A stretch of DNA of 64,000 nt from Eumeta japonica. Its lineage: Eukaryota > Arthropoda > Insecta > Lepidoptera > Psychidae. Positions 37,101 through 46,870 of this stretch are shown here, in pieces; the stretch's first letter is position 1; each line of letters starts with the position of its first letter. Position numbers and translations under genes: made by a program. The notes under the pieces are model-generated. The model was given only the letters and a program-made list of their open reading frames with translations, was not told the DNA's origin and searched no databases. Where the stretch lies: assembly GCA_005406025.1 (NCBI GenBank), contig BGZK01000482.1, positions 248,001 through 312,000 of the forward strand. The letters are read 5' to 3'.

Positions 37101-38518
37101 GTCTGTCACCAGCAAAATAGGCCGAAAGGTTTTTGGTCTCAGAGAAACATTATTGACAAGTAATTATTTCACCCCTTTTAAAAACATTTCAGGTATAGAA
37201 GTATTACTAAATTGTATACTCTTAGAGCATATAATTCAGTAATCATTGCCATTTTTGTGACTAAAATTAATCATAAATATAAAGATTTGTCTTTAAAAAT
37301 GTTAACAACCCCAAAAAGTAGGTAGACGTAAGGAAAACAGTTCTTCCCTATATGACAATTGTCAGTGCATCGCACATGAGAGTTGAACATGCGTTCCTCC
37401 GAAATAAAAATTTTGCTGTTTTCAGGCCAATTTGAACATAAAAATAAATAATTTTAAGTACTACTGAATCGGAACTTACTAAATTGCTCATTTCGTGTTT
37501 TCGCTTATGATTTATGGGCTACACTAATTAACAGTAACTGTTGAACATCATTGCTGATGATATTTCTCAAATAAAAAATATTCATGTAAAAGGAAATTAT
37601 AAAAACTTCCAATACCTAACTTATGGTTAAGCAAACAACAATTTCACGAATAGCACATCCAAGATTACAAGAACTATTTTTCCAAAGGAAAGAGGTTTTT
37701 CAAAACCTATATTGATTGTGTCCAGTATTTGTGATACTACTGTACAGGTATACTTTTCTATATATTTTTATTTCAAATTTGAAAGCTATGGATTTCATTC
37801 CCTCCACATTAACTCAGAGAGGGTTAGGGGCTGCTAACGACTGTTGTCTACAAGGGGCCATCCATAAATTACGTCACATATTGGAGGGGGGGCAATGAAA
37901 TGTGACAAAGAGCAGGTCAAAAGCTTTGTGACGTCAAATTCGAAATACGAAAACGAAAAAAGGTTTATGTCTTTTGTTTTGTCTAATATTTAAAGTATTT
38001 TGAAAAAAAAAAAATTGTAAAATTGCTGTTTTCATTTATGTGTGATCACCTGTGGCAAGGACGAGGGGGTGGGGGGGTCAAGAACCTTATAATTTATGGA
38101 TGGCCCCCAATGGGATAACAAAATTCCAAACGAATATGCTCTTAAATATATTGAAACATACAAATTGAATTCTGTGTGCAAGTCTAACTCATACTGGTCT
38201 ATGTTTTTTTATTTGGAATTAGTTTAAGGAGTGCTTCCTTTCTATCTTCATTTCGTTGTAGTTGAAAACAAAGATTACCAGTATTCAATCCAATAATTTT
38301 GAAATGTTTAATTTTGTAATATGATGTAAACAACATGTAAATGTTTTCGGCAAGGTTAATTAAAATTTAATAATATTGAGTAGTCATTAGTTTATAATAA
38401 ATCAATGGATATTTTAGGTGCATCGGTGACGGTGGTTGCGCTTCATGCAAGCTTCTATGATTCAGAAGTACTTGCCCAAAATGATTCAGAGCAATTTCCG
38501 AGTATAGAACAGGTCTGA
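31106..38518 (+). CDS. RABAC1: PRA1 family protein 1, prenylated Rab acceptor
   Basis: Exons 31106-31197, 31860-31962, 32231-32334, 33050-33134, 35018-35126 and 38418-38518 join in frame with GT-AG introns to 197 aa, close to the 185 aa of human RABAC1. RABAC1 is a Golgi/late endosome four-helix membrane protein that binds prenylated Rab GTPases and affects their membrane delivery. Seen here: RKPWTQFV (about 52-59), PRLSRRFLRNVEYFQANY (71-88) just before the first hydrophobic pair (about 88-120), then a second pair from about 137 to 176 (VVVAAGCMALCWLAGAGAVLFWVLG). The C-terminal QFPSIEQV resembles the acidic tail ending in EPV of the human protein. The stop TGA is followed in frame by 32 further sense codons (38519-38614, stop TAA 38615-38617). 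AATAAA at 38613 may be the poly(A) signal. Confidence 0.9.
32153..32196. repeat. 17-bp perfect hairpin in RABAC1 intron 2
   Basis: 'agaactgatatcatata' (32153-32169) and its exact complement (32180-32196) flank a 10-base loop. Confidence 0.9.
32846..32890. repeat. 19-bp perfect hairpin in RABAC1 intron 3
   Basis: 'aattttttctatttctgca' (32846-32864) and its exact complement (32872-32890) flank a 7-base loop. Confidence 0.9.
33279..33465. mobile_element. hAT-type MITE, 187 bp, in RABAC1 intron 4
   Basis: Perfect 14-bp terminal inverted repeats ('cagtggcggcgcta') and an exact 8-bp target duplication ('cctaaaac', 33271-33278 and 33466-33473) define the element. Inside, a unit with 'gcctcgcaaa' and 'ttattaaaaag' is repeated, and both ends are strongly GC-rich. 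It cannot encode a protein. The exact duplication suggests recent insertion. The 8-bp duplication and CAG start fit the hAT superfamily. Confidence 0.92.
35917..36413. mobile_element. Pogo/Tigger-like MITE, 497 bp
   Basis: Perfect 23-bp terminal inverted repeats begin 'cagtggaatctcaataactc' and are flanked by TA on each side (35915-35916, 36414-36415), as for Tc1/mariner-class elements; the CAGT start fits the pogo group. Variants of the motif 'ttcgagttaacgag' and 'ttcgacttaac' recur next to each end. An 81-codon frame inside has no transposase features. Confidence 0.88.
36745..37160 (+). repeat. Lepidopteran LINE-derived repeat
   Basis: Starts with 'caagagcaaacaagctgg' and contains 'gtcaccgccgcccatggac' and 'ttgctagcctttaaaagg', then 'ggatgaaactcaaagg'. 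I recognise this order (gagcaaacgag..., gccCATGGACA..., gttgcCGGCCTTT...) as the 3' part of a repeat found throughout Lepidoptera. Diverged, no ends found. Confidence 0.65.
37854..38107. mobile_element. MITE, 254 bp, 'ggggccatccataaatta' ends
   Basis: Perfect 18-bp terminal inverted repeats 'ggggccatccataaatta' are flanked on both sides by 'caa' (37851-37853, 38108-38110), a possible 3-bp target duplication. Elements with this terminal sequence are common in arthropod genomes. No coding capacity; superfamily not assigned. Confidence 0.8.
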
Positions 38519-38617
38519 CATCATGCCTTGCCACTCTACATGCCCCCGCCACAGCTCTACCCGCCGCCTAACGGAGTCGCCATACAAACTAGTGATGATA
38601 GTATATACAGTAAATAA
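38519..38617 (+). other. In-frame extension after the RABAC1 stop
   Basis: Directly after TGA (38516-38518) the same frame continues for 32 sense codons to TAA. The encoded stretch begins HHALPLYMPPPQLYPPPNG and ends DDSIYSK. It is Pro/Tyr-rich and GC-richer than the AT-rich DNA that follows, so it looks coding. The stop context is TGA followed by C, the leakiest kind. It may be a stop-codon readthrough extension, or just 3' UTR. Confidence 0.4.
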
Positions 38618-38618
38618 A

Positions 38619-39992
38619 AGCAGTAGTGCTTTACATTATCGGTAACAGAAATTTATGTAATCTGAAATATCATTTACTTTGTGAAGTAATGTAACTAGAT
38701 AATTAGTTTGTACTATTTTGTTCTCTTAATCATAGAGTTAAGTAACTTTTAAAATCTATTATTGTATGAAATTTGTAAATGAATTAACATTATTTAAATT
38801 TACTTTTAATATATTTCTAAGACACTGACAAGTTGTTTTTTTTAATAAATATGAATATTTGTGGTATTTTACATCAAATTCCCAAGGTCAAGACTGTAAA
38901 TCAGAAATATTGGAGTTTGTTTTAGTGCAGCTGATTATAATTATTACCACAGCAGTTTCATAACTGTCATAAATAAAATTTTAAAATGAATAATGATAAA
39001 AAGGTATTTAATAAGTCTGTTTATATGTTAGCAAAAATTGTTTGACATGAAACGGAGTTGACATGACGAAATGCAAATCTTTACATGGTTTATTTTATGA
39101 ACACAAATACTTTCATAATAATAACAAAGTGAGACATAAAAGGCCTCACATATATGTACGTACGTACGTCGCACGTACGTCGCACGCACGTCGCACGCCG
39201 CACGCACGCACACACACGCATGAATGATATGAATTCAGTATAGAAATAAAAATAAACCGGTTACATGTTAGTTGATTAGGGAATTCACTAAACAAAAAAT
39301 CACTCACTATCAATCACTAAATAAAAAAATATATATTTCACAATTTCTGAATATTTTAAAAATAAATATTCATAGGCATAAGCGCCTCGAATTCTTACCG
39401 AGTTGTTTCGTTCATTAATGGTTTTGTACTTGCTTTAGCTATGCACGATGAAATTAAAAAAGTGCTACCCATAAGTTTCTTGCTCATTCTTGAAGGGTAA
39501 TTGCCTTACGAACGAGCGGTAAAGCATAAATGCGCAAAAATTATGACGTATTTCAAGTGTTATTTTATGACGTATGATATATAAGATTTTGAATTTGAAT
39601 TTTAAGCGTGTATCGGCACCTAACACGCATATAACGTGACGTATGTATAGACATAGAAATTAGAAGGTAATGTTTGTGTGTCGTTTTCTACGTTTTCCGG
39701 TTTCGTTCGTCCACTGAGCCGAAACTTAACAATTCATGAAAATTTTAACATAATAAGTATCATCAACGCACAGAAGGTGGCGTTTGAGTCGTTTCAACAA
39801 ATGGGTATATTTTATATAGCTTGTAGTGTAGCGGCAGTTCGTATATTTTGGTATGTTAATGTACACACTACGGACAATTGAATTAAATGCAAACAACGAT
39901 ATTCCAATTTGTTCGTGAAATTCTAATTGCCAGTCGGTATTACATAGATATTACACGCATTTCTTTTGCTTTTTGCAAGGGAATTTGTAATA
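38619..39992. other. Region between RABAC1 and the mariner element
   Basis: Presumably RABAC1 3' UTR at first, then intergenic. It has an ACGT/ACGC tandem repeat at 39150-39222. The 67-codon frame at 39678-39881 has no recognisable features. Confidence 0.6.
39150..39222. repeat. ACGT/ACGC-rich simple repeat
   Basis: Tandem 'cgtacgtcgcacg' units grade into (CACG)n and (CA)n; alternating purine-pyrimidine throughout. Confidence 0.9.
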
Positions 39993-41285
39993 CCCGGGCG
40001 TTTTGTTAAGTCAGTGACTTTTTGAATTTCCCGCGCAGTTACTTCAAATGCAACAGTGCTGCCGTCAACTGTAGTCTATTAGTAGGCAACTGTCAAATTT
40101 TGAGCAAGCTACGTCATGCAGTTGGTGTTTGATAGCCATTCAAAGCAGACAACCTCGTGAATTTTTACGAAAATGGAAAAAAGTGAATTTCGTGTGCTGA
40201 TTAAGCATTACTTTTTACGTAAAAAAACCATCACTGAAACTAAGGAAAAGCTTGATAAATACTACGGGGACTCGGCACCATCAATTTCAATGGTAAAGAA
40301 GTGGTTTACAGAGTTCCGTTGTGGTCGTACCAGCACTAGTGACGCCGAACGTTCAGGTCGCCCAAAAGAAGTGATCACGCCGGAAATCGTCGATAAAACC
40401 CATGAAATGATATTGGATGATCGGAGAATGAAAGTGCGTGGGTTGGCTCATGCTGTAGGTATCTCAACTGAACGGGTACATCATATTTTACACGAATATT
40501 TGGACATGAGAAAACTCTCCGCGAGATGGGTGCCGTGATTGCTCACACTCGACCATAAGCGCAATCGTGTGACAACTTCAAAAGAGTGTTTAGCGATGTT
40601 CAGCCGTAATCCGGACGAATTTTTGCGCCGTTTTGTTACTGTGGACGAAACATGGATCCATCACAACACGCCAGAGACCAAGGAACAATCGAAACAGTGG
40701 GTTGCTCGGGGTGAACGTGGACCAAAGAAGGCCAAACAGATTCTGTCAGCCAACAAGGTCATGGCCACAGTTTTTTGGGATGCACGCGGTGTCATTCACA
40801 TTGATTACCTCGAGAAAGGTAAAACAATCACCGGCGAATATTATTCAAAGCTTTTGGACAGATTCGACGTTTACTTGAAGCAAAAACGGCCGCATTTGGC
40901 GAAGAAGAAAGTGCTGTTCCATCAAGACAATGCACGTGTGCGCACTTGTTTAGTCACGATGGCTAAAGTCCACGAATTGAGATACGAACTGCTACCCCAT
41001 CCAGCATATTCTCCAGATTTAGCCCCCTGCGACTATTATCTGTTTCCAAACCTAAAGAAATGGCTAGGTGGTAAGAGATTTGAGTCTAATGAAGAAGTCA
41101 TTACCGAAACAAACGCGTATTTTGAGAGCCTTGAGAAAACCTATTATTTGGAGGGAATAAAAAAATTAGAAATGCTGGACTAAATGTATCGAGCTAAAAG
41201 GTGATTATGTAGAAAAATAAAATGTTTATTTGCCGCAAAAAAAATGTTTTATTCAAAAAGTCACGGACTTATCAAACCGCCCTCG
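39993..41285 (+). mobile_element. Near-complete mariner element (Himar1-like), 1293 bp
   Basis: Inverted repeats of about 33 bp at both ends are similar but not identical: the left reads 'cccgggcgttttgttaagtc' inward and the right, complemented, 'cgagggcggtttgataagtc', then both continue 'gtgactttttgaat'. TA flanks both ends (39991-39992, 41286-41287). Length is typical of mariner. It carries one transposase gene, listed separately, with a nonsense codon and a frameshift, so it is not autonomous as sequenced. Confidence 0.92.
40173..41217 (+). pseudogene. Mariner transposase, irritans type, with one stop and one frameshift
   Basis: Transposase that cuts and pastes mariner at TA sites. The first 121 codons (40173-40535) hold the two helix-turn-helix motifs and end at the linker motif WVP, followed by TGA (40536-40538) where the family normally has an Arg codon. 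The frame then continues for 214 codons (40539-41183). The catalytic triad DD34D is present: D158 (TVDETWIHH), D252 (LFHQDNA) and D287 (LAPCDYYLF), counting the stop as residue 122. Near 41174 the frame shifts, and the usual ending WTKCIELKGDYVEK is found in another frame to about 41217. The protein is closest, from memory, to Himar1 of the irritans subfamily. Few other lesions are seen, so the copy is young. Confidence 0.92.
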
Positions 41286-41667
41286 TAGTTACAAAGTAAT
41301 ACCACAAAGTATTACTTTGACCTGATAAATCACCTAAATAACGAATGATTGGTCGATCTACACCTCAAGTACGAAAAAAAAAGCACATGAATTTTAAAAA
41401 CATGTTCAAAATAATCATACTGATGCTGCAGCTGCGGCATATTAACGACCAATGCCGCAATGTCTCAGTTGATCTTGTGAGAAAGAAGTAAACAGGTATT
41501 TTGTTTTTAATATGTAATAAATGTGGATTTTAGTTTCTCAAAAGGTTTTACACAAATGACGTTTGTGTGTAAGTTACTTAGTGTAGAGTAAAATTAAAAA
41601 AAAAATAGAACTAAAACTGTAGCTTCCATTAAATTCTTCTAATTTTTCTTATCTTACTTCATTACTT

Positions 41668-41790
41668 GGGGACCGGAATCCAGAATGGAATCAGTGTTGG
41701 AATCAAAAGTGGAACCCGAATCAAAAACGAAATGAAAAGCTGGACTGAGAACGAGACAAGAATTGAAAACAGGCAGGATGAATTAGAATT
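41668..41790 (+). repeat. Degenerate 12-base periodic repeat
   Basis: About ten units of 12 bases with a GGAATC-like core at the same phase, decaying to the right. It keeps a 64-codon open frame of Gly/Ile/Lys/Glu-rich repeats, which I regard as a by-product of the period. Similar units occur at 3151-3198 and, on the other strand, near 13600-13700. Confidence 0.6.
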
Positions 41791-42449
41791 AAGAACTAGA
41801 CCAGGATCGAAACAATTAAGGGAAATAGAGTTAAATATCGCTATTGTGTTTGATAAATAGATTACTTGATATAAAAGATGAACAAATTCGCTCTATAAGC
41901 ACGCTCGCACATCTTAACTCTCTTGCTTCACTGACGTTCATCAGTCGTGTTGTGCAAGCTCTTCAGTTTCGGGTGTTTAAAATTTGGCCCTTTTTTAATA
42001 TGCCACCAGTTTAATCGGCATATAAGATTTTCTAGGGCAACTCATTCATTAGACAGAGCGAATCTCTGTATATTAGTTTTGCCAGTGTACTTTCATTAAT
42101 CTTTCTACCATATGGCTAAACTACCGTAATATATTATTTTATTCAAATTTCAAGTCAAAAACATCTTTTTTTTGAACCACAGCGCCCTCTAACATTGCTT
42201 TTTCAACATCTATCATTCAAAGATATGCCAGTACATACCACGCAAAGGTCACATCTCCATTGTTATAATTTTACTTTCATTTTTATTCTGCCATACCCAG
42301 CTTTCACTATATCCAAATAATATATATTTAACTGTCTTATTATTTGTATTATATTCATTTTTCTGTTCTAATATAATGTACAGAAAAGTATAAGCTTTAT
42401 AAAATTATATTAAAGTTGATTAAACCCTTACACGTATAATACATATGTA

Positions 42450-43440
42450 AGCAGTGGCGAACATAGAAATTTCAGCCAAGATAGACTATCAACAGTTAAA
42501 TCCTGCATGCGGTTAGTAAAATTCAGCTATTGCTTGTTAAGTATATAATATTATATTTTTTTTATTAAATTTCGTTTTCTACGTTTACTCTTCGTGAACT
42601 GTTCTTACGTTTTCTTTTAGGCTGGCCACAAATGCGCACAGTATTATGATAAATATCCAAAAATTTTAATCTCAAATTTACTACGATTATTTTAAACTCG
42701 TTAATCTACTGCACGCTGCAAGCTATTTCAAAAGTTTTTTTTTTGTGTAATGTTTCGTAAAGAATATCTGATTCTGCGAAAATATTATCAAAAACATCTA
42801 AAGAAAAGGTTAAGTCGAATTCTTTTAAACAATGGAAGAATGACATGGGCTTGAAACAATGTATCAGCGTTTCACATTTCGATACGCGAATTTTAAGACC
42901 AACATGTTTCGATGACGCACAGTATTTGCCAATTGATCGTAATCGTTTCGTACTACCGTGAAAAAAAAAATCATTATTTTAATAACACTGAAAAATTGTT
43001 TAATTCTGTCAATGCGTTCACACAATCTAGAAAAAAAATCCTAGTTAATATCACCAGAACAGCAAACAAAAAGAGTTAATAGACAACGTTCTTCAATTTT
43101 AGCTTGAACACAGTTTTGCTCAGAAGACGTGACTGTCGCGCTGTCATATGTTTGTACTATTATAGTGCAGTCATATTTTTCGAGGACACGCAAAAGTGTT
43201 AAACTGAGTGAAATAGTTGTGAGATCCAAATTGACATCTATCTACTTTATGAATCGGTCGACTATTTTCGAATTTACAAAATATCGCAATAAAACTATGA
43301 GCTGTTCCAAAATGCTGACATCCGACGTTTCATCAATAATAATCGATGTAAAATCAATATCTTGTTTGTTTTTTAATTTGCTAAAAAAGAGGCAGTACTA
43401 AATATAAAATCATTTTTAACTCTACTGTATAAAGTCGTAA
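42450..43440 (-). pseudogene. hAT-family transposase remnant (DUF4371-like)
   Basis: The - strand from about 43400 reads DFTSIIIDETSDVSILEQL, LRYFVNSKIVDRFIK, then LRVLEKYDCTIIVQTYDSATV and NCVQAKIEE. This is the catalytic region of hAT transposases of the DUF4371/ZBED kind (DETxD.S, then a QxYDGAxxMSG-like block and GVQ). Stops follow, and weaker matches to the later domain reach about 42780. 'cagtggcgaacatag' near 42463 may be a terminal inverted repeat. Dead copy; it could be the family that once mobilised the hAT MITEs in this window. Confidence 0.8.
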
Positions 43441-44591
43441 AAGCCAGAGTGGAAATTAATAAAAGACTTTCGAAAATACTATCATATTTTGGACAACAAA
43501 TTTACCATTTCTAAATAATTTCATTTATTAAACGAAGAGATTGTTTCATGATGTCCTTGAACAGATATATGCTGAATATAGCTAGAAGCGTGTTTTGCCT
43601 GAGTATTTCGCATAAAAGCATAGGCAAACACCCTCTATGGGTATATGTAGATATCTCTACTAAGCATGCCCACAGACGACGTTATTATTAATTATATTAC
43701 GTAAGTATAATTTTTGGTTTTATGTAAAATTGAATTGTTTGTGTAATGACTTGGATATTTGTATATTGTTTTGATTTTATATGGATATCAAAATAGGCGG
43801 TGCCTTCGAGTCTTTATGAATTATACGCGCCTGTTTGCAAGTAACCATCAATGAATTAAAATTAAATATTCCGAGCGACACACTTTTATTTCAGTAGCAG
43901 TTTGCCCAGCGTAGTCAATACCACTACGTTTTAGTTATTATTTCTTGAAGGAACCGTATACCTTTAATTTTGGCAATAAAGTGCAATTTTGAGAAGCAAA
44001 CGAAATTGTAAAAATATTATAATTTCTTGCACTCACTACAAGATATACACTGAATATTCATTTTATCGGCAAATAATTTGTTGTTATATTTATATACAAC
44101 AATAGGTATACATGTATTTAAAAATAAATTTAATTAAATATTACCCTAATAAAACTTACTAAAAGGTATATTAAAATTTATTTTATTGTAATAAATAATT
44201 TAATATAACCATTGGTGGAAAGATAATAATAAACAAAAATTAAATTATTTATATACGCCACAGAAAAGCAACAATAATTAATGTTAACAAACTTATGACA
44301 CTGTTTAATAATTGTCAATCGTCAGTCAGCTGAGCTTATCTTGCTCTTTAGTTGCTGATTTTTTAGCAATTATTTTATACTGTGAGTTTGTGTTTCATCA
44401 CAGATTTCAAAGTTCATTTATGAATCGGTAGACTTCTACGATGTTAAACGAAGAATTTCGTAGAAATATTAAATGTAAAGGATAAGAAATTATTAATCCA
44501 AGTTTTCATGAGTCACTGCTTTGATTATGTACTTTAAAAAAAACCACAAAATTTCTATAAAATTACTCGATCATTTGCAAATCACTAATCA

Positions 44592-45977
44592 ATGTTTACC
44601 GCTCGTTTATGTAGAACATTTATTGACGAAGTAAATAAGTATAGCAGAAATCATCAGGGTGCGTTAAATTTACATGGCTTTATAAACAAAAAGTACAAAC
44701 AAATGGTATTAAAGTTACCACAGTTTTCAACATCTATGGAAACTACCTGGATGGATACTGAAGGAGAATGGAGAAAGGCGTTGGATGACGTGAGGTCAGA
44801 AGCAAATATAAAATGGCAGAGATCTCCAGTACCTCCAAACTTTAGAATCTGGGAAGAGGTTACTAAAAGAAAATCAAATGTTAATAAGAATTGTTGCAAG
44901 TTCAAATTGATGTCTTACAATGTCTTAGCTCAATATCTACTTGAATATCACCCACATTTATATACTGAATGTGATCCCCAAAATTTGACATGGGACAGAC
45001 GCTCTAAACTTTTGTATGAAGAAATAGTAAATTTGTCTCCCGACATACTTTGCCTTCAAGAAGTCGAAGTCACGCATTTACATTCATTTTTTTCAAAATT
45101 TAATGAAATTGGTTACCAGGGCGTCTATAAACAAAAGACAGGCGATAAATTCGATGGCTGTGCAATATATTTTAGACGATCTATGTTTAATTTAATAGAT
45201 TATGTCAGTGTTGAATTCCTACAACCAGATCTTCCTTTATTAAATAGGGACAATATTGGAATTATTGCTAAATTAGTGCCACGATCGTCACCCGGAGCTC
45301 CATTTGTGGTAGCTACTACCCATCTTTTATATAATCCCAGACGTACCGATGTCCGTCTAGCTCAAATACAAGTGTTCCTAGCAGAATTAGACAGATTTTC
45401 TTATGATAATTCTATCAAAGAACCAGGATATTTGCCTATAATATTGACAGGAGATTTAAATTCCACACCAGATAATGCTGTTGTACAGTTATTAGATCAT
45501 GGTCATGTAGATGCAAGTCCTTTTCGAGACAACTCAGATTGGAGAAAAATTGGTGTGACGGACAGATGTCAACATCTCGCAGTACAAATTAATAGAAAGA
45601 TAGGAGAAAAAACTGTTGATTTCAGCAAGATTAAATTACATAATTCTTTACTGGCAGTTCAAAGTATGAATCACCATGAAGAATTGATACCACAGGAATA
45701 TAATAATTTATTTAATAGTGGGACATTAAAACATTCATTAAAGCTATCTTCTGTATATGATAAAGTGAAAAGTGATGGTCAATGTGAAGCAACAACATTT
45801 CAAGATTATTGGGTAACAGTTGACTATATATATTTCAGTCAGCATAGCCGCTTGCATTTAGGCGAACGTTTGCGTTTACCCACAGCGAATGAATGCGAGG
45901 TATTAGGGTGTTTGCCTAACAGTGTTTATGGGTCAGACCATCTGGCATTGGCAGCAGTCTTTGAATATGAATCATGA
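44592..45977 (+). CDS. ANGEL2: ANGEL-family endonuclease/exonuclease/phosphatase protein
   Basis: One uninterrupted 461-aa frame. An in-frame TAA lies at 44586-44588, just before the ATG. Residues about 103-460 form the EEP nuclease fold shared with CCR4, nocturnin and ANGEL: N110 in LMSYNVLAQ, E157 in LCLQEVE, H244 in TTHLLYNP, D288 and N290 in LTGDLNSTP, D410 in VTVDYIYF and the final D449-H450 in GSDHLAL. The layout and the TWDRR and FKLMSYN motifs favour ANGEL1/2 over CCR4, and there is no leucine-rich repeat. Human ANGEL2 removes 2',3'-cyclic phosphates from RNA ends; other members are linked to deadenylation or mRNA binding. The first 100 residues have no known domain. AATAAA begins immediately after the stop codon. 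Its 3' end faces E2F7/8, 0.9 kb away. Confidence 0.9.
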   Translation: MFTARLCRTFIDEVNKYSRNHQGALNLHGFINKKYKQMVLKLPQFSTSMETTWMDTEGEWRKALDDVRSEANIKWQRSPVPPNFRIWEEVTKRKSNVNKNCCKFKLMSYNVLAQYLLEYHPHLYTECDPQNLTWDRRSKLLYEEIVNLSPDILCLQEVEVTHLHSFFSKFNEIGYQGVYKQKTGDKFDGCAIYFRRSMFNLIDYVSVEFLQPDLPLLNRDNIGIIAKLVPRSSPGAPFVVATTHLLYNPRRTDVRLAQIQVFLAELDRFSYDNSIKEPGYLPIILTGDLNSTPDNAVVQLLDHGHVDASPFRDNSDWRKIGVTDRCQHLAVQINRKIGEKTVDFSKIKLHNSLLAVQSMNHHEELIPQEYNNLFNSGTLKHSLKLSSVYDKVKSDGQCEATTFQDYWVTVDYIYFSQHSRLHLGERLRLPTANECEVLGCLPNSVYGSDHLALAAVFEYES

Positions 45978-45983
45978 AATAAA
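45978..45983 (+). promoter_or_regulatory. Poly(A) signal abutting the ANGEL stop codon
   Basis: AATAAA begins at the base after TGA (45975-45977). A T-rich stretch 'cgtttattttct' follows about 25 bases later, which could act as a downstream element. If used, the 3' UTR would be only some 15-30 bases. Confidence 0.55.
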
Positions 45984-46870
45984 AGACCAAAACTAAACCT
46001 GAGTGATACACGTTTATTTTCTATGAAAATTTTAGTATTAGTAATAAGAAGACCCTTCAGAATCCTTATCAACAAATCAGTCTATAAAACACCAACAAGA
46101 TTAGTTTTAATGATAATATAACATATGTAGACATAAACATCAATTTAAAGGTGTGCTCATTAGATTATACAGGAGAACTAATTCATTGAAAGTAAGTAAG
46201 GGATTACTTAGTTTGTTTAGTTCATTATTTAATAGAATTAATGTGGCTACAACTTTTCAGTATATATTTATAAAAATCTATAATGATATAAGTGCATTTT
46301 TAATGTTTCCTTTATTTTTTCTTATCAAAATTATTTATGTGTAATTACATTGATTCTAATTATTTCTAAAAACACCATAATTTTTTGATTTTATAATTAA
46401 AAATAACATAATCTTTCTTCTATGCAAGTTTTCCAAAAGAATGCTATTATCTGTATAATTTATTGCTTTTATGCATTTAAGTGTATACTTTAGCTTTTCA
46501 AATAAACTACTGAAAATGATTAAATGAAATTATGAAGTGAAAAATTCAGTCAGTTTACAATTTTTTTCAGTCTATAATAATTTAGCTATGGTTATTTATC
46601 TTAATAGTTGTTTAATAATAATAATCATTATCCATTAAAAGTAGTTTAAATTGAAAGGTCCCTTGCAGTTTGAATAAAATACCAAAATAAGAATATATTT
46701 GATAAGACTTGCATGTAATTGATAGATCTTTAGCTTTTTGATGTAATGTTTCTTAAAAACTATTTTCTTGGAAGACAGTTCATAAGGAACAAACTTATCA
46801 CATACTCATGGAGTATAATCTACTCCAAAATAGATATTTTCGTATACAATTATGATAAATTAAATAGAAA

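Larger units (their letters stand above)
35127..38417 (+). other. RABAC1 intron 5
   Basis: Donor G|GTGTGT, acceptor ATTTTAG. The 3.3-kb intron holds a pogo-like MITE (35917-36413), a lepidopteran repeat (36745-37160) and another MITE (37854-38107). The rest is AT-rich with nothing recognisable. Confidence 0.7.
41286..44591. other. Intergenic region upstream of ANGEL
   Basis: Holds a 12-base periodic repeat (41668-41790) and a hAT transposase remnant on - (42450-43440). The remainder is AT-rich with short frames only. The last 250 bp, with 'gtcagtcagctgagctt', presumably include the ANGEL promoter and 5' UTR. Confidence 0.6.
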
